From: Rhododendron vialii
Taxonomy: Eukaryota > Streptophyta > Magnoliopsida > Ericales > Ericaceae
Direction of reading: 5' to 3'
Assembly: GCF_030253575.1 (NCBI RefSeq)
Contig: NC_080569.1
Span: 23,864,001-23,928,000, forward strand
DNA length: 64,000 nt
The notes under the pieces were generated by a model, which saw only the letters and a program-made list of their open reading frames with translations, was not told the origin of the DNA and ran no database searches. The position numbers were made by a program, and so were the translations under genes. Each line of letters starts with the position of its first letter. The first letter of the stretch is position 1. Below are positions 31,920 to 41,675 of the stretch, piece by piece.

Positions 31920-34022
31920 TTAAGCGACTGGAGGGCGGAGAGTATGATCCTCTGAGGTATCGACCGCAGTTGGTGGCATGAACTGCCACATTGGAACTCC
32001 AGGGTAGCCCATGAAGGGCACCAGTTTGCTCCCAACAACTTGGCCTGGAGCCCCAAATGGAGTAGGAATTCCAGAAGGGTAAGGGAAGAAGGCAGGTTGT
32101 GAGCTCATGGCTTTTAATTGCTGCTCAAGTTTCTCTTTCTCCACTTTCAGCTTCTGCTTCTCATCACGAAGTTCGTTTTTCTCAGCCTATGAAAGAAGAG
32201 TCTCGTCAACAAAACAAACAATAATGATACGTACATAGAACAAGTAAACAACATATGCATAGCATCTAGGCATGTAAACATTTCTAAAACGTCTAGGAGG
32301 TGTACAACAAAATTTTAGATAATACAAAAGCATTTAAGTTGATTCTGAGAATCATCAGAATCCAAAAGCATCTAAGTCGATGTTTCTCCGAATCAACTTT
32401 TAAGCAGGTTGGTTCCAAAAAAAATAAAAAATTAAGCAGGTCTAAAAGCTATATTTTTTTGCCGTCAAGAAGAATCGGAAGTTATGGGAAACACATTGGC
32501 AAAACCTCCAAGAGGCCAGAATCTAAAATCACCCCACACAAAAGCTATTGCAGATTCCCCCTAACTTACTCCAGAAAATTCCAACATCTGTACTGAATAA
32601 AAAAACCACACCTTCAGTTCATTAATCTTCTCCTGCAAACTATCGCTTGACTCCTTGAGTTTCTGGGCCTCATCCCTTAGCTGCGTCAATGTCTGAACAG
32701 CATCACTCAATATAACAGCCTTGTCCACTTTGGGTTTCCTTCCCGGCTCCAGGATCAAGCTTAACTCTAGGAACCTTGAGACATGCCAAAGTCCAACAAT
32801 TTATTGACAACCATGCACAGCACACATATACAGCACACGACTCGTGCAAAGAGATAGAAAGAGAGAGATGGAGAGTGCATGCCTTTCATTCAGCCTATCC
32901 CTTCGCATTTTCTCCCTACATGCTTTGGAATCAGATGAACTGCATGATTCGGGCCTCATCCTGCAATCCGATTTTCAGTAATCTCAGGGTAAAACAAACC
33001 AAAAAAGGCTGGAGCAAGGAGATCTGAAGTAATGGAGATCCAATGTAGAAGTGGTAAAAACAAGAATGTTCAGTAGGAAGAAAAAGAACGATAAACCCCC
33101 ATCAGAAATCATGAGTAATCAGTTGCGGAAAATGAAGGTTCTCAGACCAAGCAAAACTTTTCCTTTAACTGAATAATAATAGGGAAGAAGAATAATAGAA
33201 GGGAAGAAGTTGACAAGACCTCTTTCTGGAGCCACATTCCTTAATACCGTCCAAATTCCCAAATGAGTCTGCAAAATCCACACTGTGAACATGGCATAAA
33301 TACATGCTTATGGGGTTAGAGGTTTGATCTAGAGAATGGCTCACAATGGTAGTTCATAGTCAGTTCAGCGGTAATTCAATGAGTTGGTGAAGGCTAACAT
33401 TAAGTCGTACACGCATTGCACTTGTTAATTTTGCATCATTTCACGAGTGTGTCTGCGGTACACGCATCTTACACATGCATTCAATGATACTTTATAGTTT
33501 GACATAATTACGCTAATAGACACTGTTAAGGAAATACAGTCTGACATTGGTAATCACTTAATAACATTTGGGTATTCTCCATCATTCCAATTAGCTTTGA
33601 GTTTGATATAAAGTTTCCACAGAGACCATAACCCCTGTGCAGTTTACCACCCTGCCACGCGGAAGTAAAACCATAACCCATGCGGTTTGTAGACTCAAGC
33701 ACGTACAAATAACATCACAGATCACAATTTTCAATTGGGAAAGTAGAAAAAAACTTGAATGAATCGAAATTAACTTCAAGAATCACAAATCCATTCGCAA
33801 GAACCAATACTGTCAACCAATCAAAATAGCATTCCATAACGTACAGCAATTTGACGAAAAAGGGGAGAAATCGGCGGACCTGAGGCCGGTCGAGCCGGCG
33901 AGGGCGTCGGGGCACCAATCGAAACCCGGTTCGAGCGAGGGCAAGTCGCCGCCGGGGACGGGGATGTTTTCTATGACGCCGTAATCGACTAGCCAATTGG
34001 AATTCTCCTCCGGATTCACCAT
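31920..34022 (-). CDS. bHLH transcription factor, subgroup IVc (ILR3/bHLH34/104/115-type), five exons
   Basis: Minus-strand exons: 34022-33880, 33282-33220, 32960-32883, 32774-32612, 32186-31920, giving 237 aa, like known subgroup-IVc proteins. The N-terminus is MVNPEENSNWLVDYGVIE. The basic region CREKMRRDRLNER (about 82-95) is followed by helix-loop-helix (ERFLELSLILEPGRK, DKAVILSDAVQTLTQL) and then a long leucine-zipper-like coiled coil (about 130-178). The C-terminus, MWQFMPPTAVDTSEDHTLRPP plus VA, is the conserved tail of this subgroup. In Arabidopsis these factors activate iron-deficiency regulators as homo- and heterodimers and are turned over by BRUTUS-type E3 ligases that bind the C-terminal tail; the same role here is inferred. 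The exon-3 donor is GC (AAAG|GCATGC) rather than GT, but the frame requires it. Confidence 0.93.
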
Positions 34023-34476
34023 CGTGTCTCTCCAATTCGAACAGAGAAATGAATTGAGGAAACGAATTTGGGGATATCTGGGGAAGCGATAAAGCGTTGG
34101 AATTTGAAATTGCGAAAATGGGAAAAAGGGTGGAGGGGATGATGGTGAGGAATTGGTGGTAGTGGCGGGCGGGTGAGGTTTCCAACTTTCCACTAACGTT
34201 TGAGGGATCCCACCAACCAACTATTTAAGGGCCTGTTTGTCTTGGAGCGTTAAATTTGATAATCAGGTGTTAAATTTGATAATTTTGATAATCAGGTGTT
34301 AAATTTGATAATCAGGTGTCCAGGCCACCCAAAGTGAATCTCAATTAATCATAGAAACCATAAATCCACCCGTCTGCTGATGGAGGTCCCACTTTAAGGC
34401 AGAGCAAATAAGTTGATAGCACAGGCGTTCTATTGTTTTTTGTCCAACAAAGGTTTGCATTGTTTATTCAGAAATC
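34023..34476. promoter_or_regulatory. bHLH promoter region with short tandem repeats
   Basis: Upstream of the minus-strand bHLH start. GTTAAATTTGATAATCAGGT recurs at about 34249-34318 (two full copies, one with an extra TAATTTTGA). No certain TATA box was identified. Confidence 0.4.
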
Positions 34477-34868
34477 CTATTGGTACCGACGGTACCCATA
34501 GGGAAAATGCACCGACGGCCACCGGACGGCCGTCTCCGGTCACCGGACGGCCGATCCGAGCCGTCCAAAAATTTTAAAAAATAAAACCGAGTGGCCTTAC
34601 GCGAGAATCAATGGCATCCGAGGTGTGTAGGGTACTTGATCCGAGTACCCCTTTTTCGTGTATATACACGTATATACAAATATACACGAAAAATGGGTGC
34701 TCGGATCAAGTACCCTACACACCTCGGATGCCATTGATTCTCGCGTAGGGCCACTCGGTTTTATTTTTTAAAATTTTTGGACGGCTCGGATCGGCCGTCC
34801 GGTGACCGGAGACGGCCGTCCGGTGGCCGTCGGTGCATTTTCCCTATGGGTACCGTCGGTACCCATAG
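34477..34868. mobile_element. Foldback element, near-perfect 190-bp palindrome
   Basis: The left arm starts CTATTGGTACCGACGGTACC. The right arm ends with the inverted copy GGTACCGTCGGTACCCATAG. The arms match almost base for base inward to a short centre near 34665-34685 with ACGTATATACA text. Possible decayed duplication CAGAAATC / CAGTACTC (6 of 8). It lies about 450 bp upstream of the bHLH start codon. No ORF. Confidence 0.85.
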
Positions 34869-35265
34869 CAGTACTCAATGTTTTGATACGAAAAAACATT
34901 TCTGGTCATTTTGACGAGAATAACTGAAAAAAAATCATTGCCTTTTTTTTAAGGAAATTGATTTTGTCACTTTTTTTTTTTTGTTAATGCAACTTCATTT
35001 CTTTCACAAAACAAATCATCTAATATAGACATAAAGAGGAGTGTCATTAACAAAAAGAAGAGTGGCAAAATCACTCCCCTTTCTCAAATATGGATTTTTT
35101 TTGGTGCCTATGTTTCCGGACGAATGGAATCTAACAAAATTGAATTTTCGAGAAAACAAATTAACATCACAAAGAATAAGTAACTTGCACGAGACCACGA
35201 GCATTAGTAACTTGCACGAGACCGCGAGCACTGTAGATCGAATGGAGAGGGCAATAAGCAAATTG
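34869..35265. other. Intergenic, no gene seen
   Basis: AT-rich spacer with a short duplicated phrase, AGTAACTTGCACGAGACC, at about 35178 and 35206. Overlapping opposed short frames show no domains. Confidence 0.45.
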
Positions 35266-35503
35266 AGGGGTGTTTTCGGCAGTGAAAAATTTATAGATTT
35301 TTATTTATGGGTTGTTAGGTGTTTTGGATAGTGAATAAGTTATTGATGGATTTGTGAGTAGAATTACTGTAATAAAAAAAATTGTTGACAACTTTTTTGT
35401 TAATGGAAACGAGATGATAAAATGCTTAAACTTTTTTGTTACTGAAAACGAGATGGTAAAATACGTTAAATTTTTAGTGTTTTTTGATAGTGAAAACACC
35501 CCT
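35266..35503. mobile_element. MITE with 12-bp perfect TIR
   Basis: AGGGGTGTTTTC at the left and GAAAACACCCCT at the right are exact inverses. The inside contains a direct repeat of about 48 bp with AACTTTTTTGTTA and AACGAGATG...TAAAAT. No clear target duplication. Confidence 0.6.
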
Positions 35504-36148
35504 AAGTACAAAGATAATTTTGGCAATTGGGCATCGATAAGTCTACAGTTAAATCAAATTATCTTGCAAAAGTGTAGGGTACATTCAAAATCATACTTGC
35601 GCTCATTTTCTTTATGAACAGAGTTTCCAAAACCAACTTGTCTATCTCTTCGCATGACCTTTGATAAGATTTCTTCGCATGCCCTTCGATAAGATTTCTC
35701 TGCATACTTGTTATTCTCATTTTTCTATTTATCTCTCGGCCTATTACTTATAGAACTCTGAACTCCTCTTGCCAAACCAAATAACTCCTCACATCTTCGT
35801 TACTTTATGTTGTATTTGGATGACAACTTTGAAAATTTTGAAAATGATTTTTGAGTAATGATGAGAGAGAAAGTATGGTGATAATTAGAAATAAAGATAA
35901 TGAGTGAAGAGAGATAGAAAAAAAAATAAAAGTAACGATTGAAGGTAATGAGAGTAATGATTAGAAGTATGAATAATGAGTATTTTTTGAATTGAGAAAA
36001 AAATTTCAAATTGTGATCCAAACAAGGCACATTATCTACACTTGATGCTCAGCAACTTCTTCGCGTGAAAATTATGGGCAATAAAGTGGGTCAAAAGTAA
36101 ACAAACGGATGGTCAAGCTTTTTCAAGCGTGGAACGGTGGGAGGCAGG

Positions 36149-36297
36149 TAGAGATGGCAATCCTACACGCCCCGCTTTGAACGGGGCGGGTATTTCACCT
36201 TATTTTTGGGTATCGGTTGGGATAAAAATAAATTTTCAAACCCGTCTGGGTTCCGGCCGAAAATATCCCGCCCCGAAATTACCCATCCCGGCATATT

Positions 36298-36328
<31 letters not shown>

Positions 36329-36815
36329 CCTTTCATTTTTTAGCATTAATTATTTAATCCAATAAACAATGTCTCTTTAATGTCAAGTAGCCTAATTAAA
36401 TTTTAAAAAAAATAAAAATTGATATTTATTGGTAATGGATATTTTAAAAAGTTTTTTTCAAATATTTATAATAAATTATACACATAAAGAAATGAAATGA
36501 AGTATCTAAAATATTGATTGCAATTAGAAGTCTAGATAAGACCGTGATACCAAAAGACACAAAAATAATTTCAAAAATTTTATTTTCTAGATAATTTTTA
36601 TTCTTATTTAGCATTTTTTTTTTACTTTTTTACTTATACTTTAATTTTTTTTAATTTTTACGGGGCGGGGTGGGTAAACCCAATCCCCGATCGGGGCGGG
36701 AACAGGGGTTCCCAAAAAAACTCGGTCAGGGTCGGGGCCAGGCCGGGGTCAGGTAATAATTTTCAGATCAGGACCAGGGTATGCAAAAACCCGCCCTGCC
36801 CCGTTGTCATTCCTA
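36149..36815. mobile_element. Non-autonomous hAT-like element
   Basis: Ends TAGAGATGGCAA and TTGTCATTCCTA are inverted (9 of 12). GAGGCAGG flanks both sides exactly (36141-36148 and 36816-36823). The GC-rich subterminal zones (CGGGGCGGG words) contrast with an AT-rich core that includes an (AT)n run. The ends match the widespread plant TAGGGATGGCAA-type hAT termini. Confidence 0.8.
36299..36322 (+). repeat. (AT)n microsatellite
   Basis: About 12 AT units inside the hAT-like element. Confidence 0.9.
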
Positions 36816-36943
36816 GAGGCAGGTCTGAACAATGAACATCGGAGGAAAGATTTAACATTTGAGGAGAGATTTAAAACTTGCAAATCCCAAACCTTATCCC
36901 ACATCCAAACGAGACTCAAGATAAAAATAGTAACAACTTTAAT

Positions 36944-37274
36944 GGCCCGTTTGGATGCGGAATAAGGTTTGAAGGTATTATTTATTGAGACGAAATGAGA
37001 TGGTATTGATGTGACTTTTATAGATGGTGGATAAAAAAATGGTTGGTTTTGGATGGGGTATTAAAAATAGGAGGATAAAATAATAGTACTTAATTTGGAT
37101 GATGAATAAAATGAAGCGATAAAATTATTTTGTAATTGAAATGGCCGGGAACGGGGCATTATTTTAGCCTCATTCAGTGCAGTAATAAATAACACCCCAA
37201 ATTCATCTAAATGGGCTCCACATTCTCATCCCCACATAACTCATCCCTTCCCTTATACCCATCCAAATGGGGCG
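36944..37274. mobile_element. TIR element (CCCGTTTGGATG type)
   Basis: Left GGCCCGTTTGGATGCGGAAT and right CCATCCAAATGGGGCG are inverted, with ATAAGG next to each end (AATAAGG / CCTTATA). It is non-coding; the superfamily is not certain. Confidence 0.55.
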
Positions 37275-37679
37275 ACATACATGGAGTTTGCGAGTTCTTG
37301 TCTTGTGTGAATTGTTGAATCCTCAATTTTTTTTCTTTGCTGGAATTTGCAAGTTTAGGTTTGACCTGAATAGTTGAATCCTCATTCCTGTATTTAGATC
37401 TAAGTTCAAATATATTAACAATGTGGAAACCCATTCCCGTTGCAGGAATCCATTTAGAGAACAATGTCGTTTTTTGCTGAGAAATCCATTCCCGTTGCAG
37501 TTGCAAACAATTGCTGCGAACGAACGCTCGACTGTAGAGATCAATTTCAGAGAAACCCATTTTCGGTCTCCGATTATTATTTTTTTTTATCAGCGTCCTC
37601 CAATTAACTTCCGATTAATTTCCCCCATCGTTTGGGATTCAAAAATCTGAAACCCATAAGTTTTTTCGGGTTTTAAAAC

Positions 37680-39430
37680 TCAAACGTGACATATATTTTC
37701 GGATTTCGAGTATGAAATGTCCATCGCGCATTATCAAAATGCGCGATGTCAATCGCCCATGTACAAAATGCATTTTTACAAAAAAAAACACACAAACATG
37801 ATGCATCTTCAAGATGCGTTATAAATGGTTCGAATTTTAAAACTCGAAAGTGTCATATACTTTCGGATTTTAAAGTATGAATTTGTTTCTGAAACTATTC
37901 AGATATCAAAATCCGAATATGTCTAAGATTTTTAGGTATTAGAATCCGAGTTTTGTAAACATTTTCGAGTTTTAAAATCTGAAATTGTCTAAAATTTTTT
38001 GGAATGTATATTCGAGATTTTTTTGAAGGAGGTGGTGTCGGGAATGTTTGTAAACATTTTCTTAACTTTTTTGAATGTGTATCCAAACATATTGGAGTTT
38101 CAAATTTTTTTTTTGAAGGATTGTGTATCCGATTTTTTTACAAAAAAAAACACACACAAACATGACGCATCTTCAAGATGCATTATAAAGTGTTCGGATT
38201 TTAAAACTCGAAAGTGTCATATACTTTCGGATTTTAAAGTATGAATTTGTTTCTGAAACTATTCAGATATCAAAATTCGAATATGTCTAAGATTTTTAGG
38301 TATTAGAATCCGAGTTTTGTAAACATTTTCGAGTTTTAAAATCTGAAATTGTCTAAATTTTTCTGGAACGTATATCCGAGAGTTTTTGAAGGAGGTGGTG
38401 TCGGGATTGTTTGTAAACATTTTCTTAACTTTTTTGAATGTGTATCCAAACATTTTGGAGTTTCAAATTTTTTTTCTGAAGGATTGTGTATCCGATTTTT
38501 TTACAAAAAAAAACACACAAACATGACGCATCTTTAAGATGCGTTATAAAGTGTTCGGATTTTAAAACTCGAAAGTGTCATATATTTTCGGATTTTAAAG
38601 TATGAATTTATTTTTGAAACTATTCAGATATCAAAATCCGAATATGTCTAAGATTTTCAGGTATTAGAATCCGAGTTTTTTAAACATTTTCGAGTTTTAA
38701 AATCCGAAATTGTTTAAATTTTTCGAGAACGTAATCCGAGATTTTTTTTTTAAGGAGGTGGCGTCAAGAATATTTGTAAACATTTTCTTAACTTTTTTGA
38801 ATGTGTATCCAAACATTTTGGAGTTTCAAATTTTTTTTCCGAAGGATTGTGTATCCGATTTTTTTACAAAAAAAAACACACACACATGACGCATCTTTAA
38901 GATGCGTTATAAAGTGTTCGGATTTTAAAACTCGAAAGTGTCATATATTTTCGGATTTTAAAGTATGAATTTATTTCTGAAACTATTCAGATATCAAAAT
39001 CCGAATATGTCTAAGATTTTCAGGTATTAGAATCCGAGTTTTTTAAACATTTTGGAGTTTTAAAATCCGAAATTGTTTAAATTTTTCGAGAACGTAATCC
39101 GAGATTTTTTTTTTAAGGAGGTGGTGTCAAGAATATTTGTAAACATTTTCTTAACTTTTTTGAATGTGTATCCAAACAGCTTGGAGTTTCAAATTTTTTT
39201 TCGAAGGACTGTGTATCTGATGTTTTTTTTGTTGGTGTTGGTGACGGCGGCGGTCATGGAGGAGGTGGTGGTGGGTGTGGTGTTGGGTGATGGTGTGTTA
39301 AGTTACTTAAGTAGAAGCGAAAAGAGTACCGGGAATGGTTGCAAAACATTTTCTAAACTTTTTGAATATGTATCTGAACATTTTCGAGTTTGAATTTTTT
39401 TTTAAGGACTGTGTATCCGAATTTTTTGGT
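37680..39430 (+). repeat. Tandem array of ~362-bp units
   Basis: Landmark GATGCATCTT.AAGATGC recurs at about 37800, 38163, 38524 and 38887, giving a period of 361-363 bp. Each unit also has CTCGAAAGTGTCATATA.TTTC, CTATTCAGATATCAAAA, TATTAGAATCCGAGTTTT, and a GAAGGATTGTGTATCCGATTT end before ACAAAAAAAAACACAC. A partial copy lies at 37680-37720 and another at about 39325-39430. The minus-strand open frames inside repeat with the unit but carry stops and show no domain. Confidence 0.88.
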
Positions 39431-40449
39431 GTTGGTGTTGGTGAAGGCGGCGGTAAGGGAGGTGGTGGTGTGTCAAGCCGGAGAGGAGAGAGAACCAAGG
39501 GAGAGAAGGGGGAAATTATCTTTGGGATAAGGAAAGGTAGTTTGGGGAGTTCATGTATATTTGTTAGGTTATTTATAGAAAATTGTAACTCCTATAAGAT
39601 TTATGAGTTTAGTTTAGCACAGACTACCTACAATAAATTCACAGTTGCAAATAGCCGGATCCTTAATTTTTTATGCTTTGGGATAGGACTAGAGATAAAA
39701 GAATTGGGATGGATAGAGTAGGCCCCGTTTCCGAAAGAAAAATAAGTACTTATTTTTTAAGAGGGCAATTTCAAGTTTAAAAATCATGTGCTCACGTAAA
39801 TAATTTTCCTATCAATATGGATAATTTTTGATAGATCGTATTGAGATTTTTAATACGGTGCAAAAAAGAATTAAAAAATTATTTTTTATTTACATTATTT
39901 TTTAGTTTAAAAATGTGAAATAAGTAATTACTCCCTCTGTCCCAATTTGTTTGTCCAATTGTCAAAATACGTGTCTTTCAAAAATATACTTATATCTTAC
40001 ATTTTATAATATTTTTTATGATTTTGAAGATTTTGTATAATAAAACTAATTGAAATCTATCAAACAAGACCCATATTGCATATTAAAAATATTACAAATT
40101 GAAAATTGTAATTAATTCTTTAAGAGGTCAAACGCTATCAAAAAGTCAAAAAGTGAACAAACAAATCCGGACGGGTGAATATTTTGTGAGGAGGTGTTTT
40201 TTTTGGAACGGGACCCAAGTGATTTGGCTTATTTTACTTTGTTTGGTTTGTGTTTTGAAATTTTTTTAAAAAATAATAAGAGTAATAAGTGAAAAAAAAT
40301 GGTGAAAGAAATGTTAAAAATAAAAGGAAACTAGAGGGTATTTTTTTTAAAATTCTTTTCGAAAAGGAAGACAACATACCACCCCCTCAATCGTCTCTCT
40401 AGTCTCTACTCTAGCATACGAGACCGCGCAAGCCCTAGCTCAGAAACCT

Positions 40450-40450
<1 letters not shown>
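39431..40450. other. Spacer and GeBP-like gene promoter region
   Basis: Contains (GGT)n-rich DNA at the array edge, a degenerate Stowaway-like element (39931-40168), and the AT-rich upstream region of the GeBP-like gene. The 128-codon frame at 39335-39721 is taken as chance because it starts inside the repeat array. Confidence 0.45.
39931..40168. mobile_element. Degenerate Stowaway-like MITE
   Basis: Left end TACTCCCTCTGTCCCAATTT is typical of Stowaway (Tc1/mariner). The right end ACAAACAAATCCGGACGGG is a decayed inverse. No coding. Confidence 0.6.

Positions 40451-40486
<36 letters not shown>
40451..40486 (+). repeat. (CT)n tract immediately before the GeBP-like start codon
   Basis: About 17 CT units end two bases before the ATG at 40488, so the tract probably lies in the 5' UTR. 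Confidence 0.9.
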
Positions 40487-40487
<1 letters not shown>

Positions 40488-40489
<2 letters not shown>

Positions 40490-41675
40490 GGCACCGAACC
40501 GTCTCCCCGAATCAGAAGCCCAACAACACGAGTCCTCTTCTGAGGAGGAGGAAGAAGAAGAAGAAGAAGAAGACTCAGGATCATCATCAGAAGAGGAAAC
40601 CCATTCCCAACCACAACACAACAACAACATCAACACTTCCACTCCCAAGAAACCTCAACCCACTCCCAACTCTTCCGCTCCCAAGAAACCACAACCCACT
40701 CCCAACTCCTCCGACTCCGACTCGGAATATGAATCCGATTCCGATTCCCCGCCCACCGCCTCCACTCACCGACCCGACCCGAACATCAAACCCATCACCT
40801 CCAAGCCCATGGACGACCCACCCAAGTCCACCAAAAGGCCCAGATCCGACCCCACTCCCTCCACTCCGGTGGCCAAGTCCAGCGCCGCCGCCGCCGTTAA
40901 ACGGACGGCGGCGGAGAGCGAGAGCAACGGAGCCCAAGACTCGAAGAGGGCGAAGAAGAAGCAGAAGGAGAAGGACGTGGCTGCTGTTATTAACAACAGC
41001 AACGAAACGACGCCGAGCAAGCAGATGTTTCAGCGGCTGTGGAGCGAGGACGACGAGATCGTGATCCTCAAGGGCCTTATCGACTTCAGGGCGAAGAAAG
41101 GATACGATCCGATGACCGATTTGAACGTTTTTCACGACTTCATCAAGAAATCGCTGCACTTGGGTGACGTCAGCAAGTCCCAGTTCTCCACCAAGGTCAG
41201 GAGGATGAAGAAGAAGTTCGAGAACAACGTGAAGAGGGGGAAAGACGGCCAAGACCGGTCCTTTTCGAACCCTCATGAGCAACGGGCCTACAACTTGTCC
41301 AAGAAGATATGGGGCGAGGATAGTGATGGTTTCGGAGTTGGAAATGCGAAGAAAGTTAATGGGAAAGGGAGAAAGAACGAGAAGAGTTTGTCCGTAGTGG
41401 ATGAGGAGCTCTCTGGGAGAGTCGAGGAAGGGGCAAGGAGGGAGGTCGAGCCAAATGCTGGGGCAGAGCGGGCGATTGGGTTCGATTTAAGCATCGAGGA
41501 GGTGGTTGTCAAGGATGGATTGGAGTTGCTTAGTGGGTCCAATAAGTTGGAGATGATGGAGAAGTGGAGGCAGTTCAGGGTTGAGGAAGTGGAGCTCTAC
41601 TTGAAGCGGTTGGAATTGGTTCGCGAGCAGGGGAAACTAGTGCTGGAGGCAATGAAGAAGTCGACGGGGCATTAG
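40488..41675 (+). CDS. GeBP/STOREKEEPER-like transcription regulator (DUF573), single exon
   Basis: 395 aa. The N-terminus is very acidic (runs of Glu at about 19-40) and then Pro/Ser-rich with a repeated KKPQPTPNSS. A basic cluster SKRAKKKQKEK (about 153-163) could serve as nuclear signal. The DUF573 DNA-binding domain runs from about 181 to 280: RLWSEDDEIVILKGLIDF, FHDFIKKSLH, SKSQFSTKVRRMKKKFENN, NPHEQRAYNLSKKIWG. A C-terminal helix (EVELYLKRLELVREQGKLVLEAM) resembles the leucine-zipper-like tail of the family. GeBP/STKL proteins are nuclear, plant-specific DNA binders linked to cytokinin responses and trichome gene regulation; the target here is unknown. The lack of introns is usual for the family. 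The frame starts directly after a (CT)n tract. Confidence 0.92.

Noticed and set aside
37895..38537. Minus-strand frames with a repeated peptide (RIYIPKNFRQFQILKLENVY-like)
   Set aside because: They exist only because the 362-bp DNA unit repeats. Stops separate the units and codon use is that of AT-rich non-coding DNA.
40587..41282. 231-codon minus-strand frame opposite the GeBP-like gene
   Set aside because: It is the antisense shadow of a GC-rich, biased coding exon, with Leu/Gly/Val runs and no domain.
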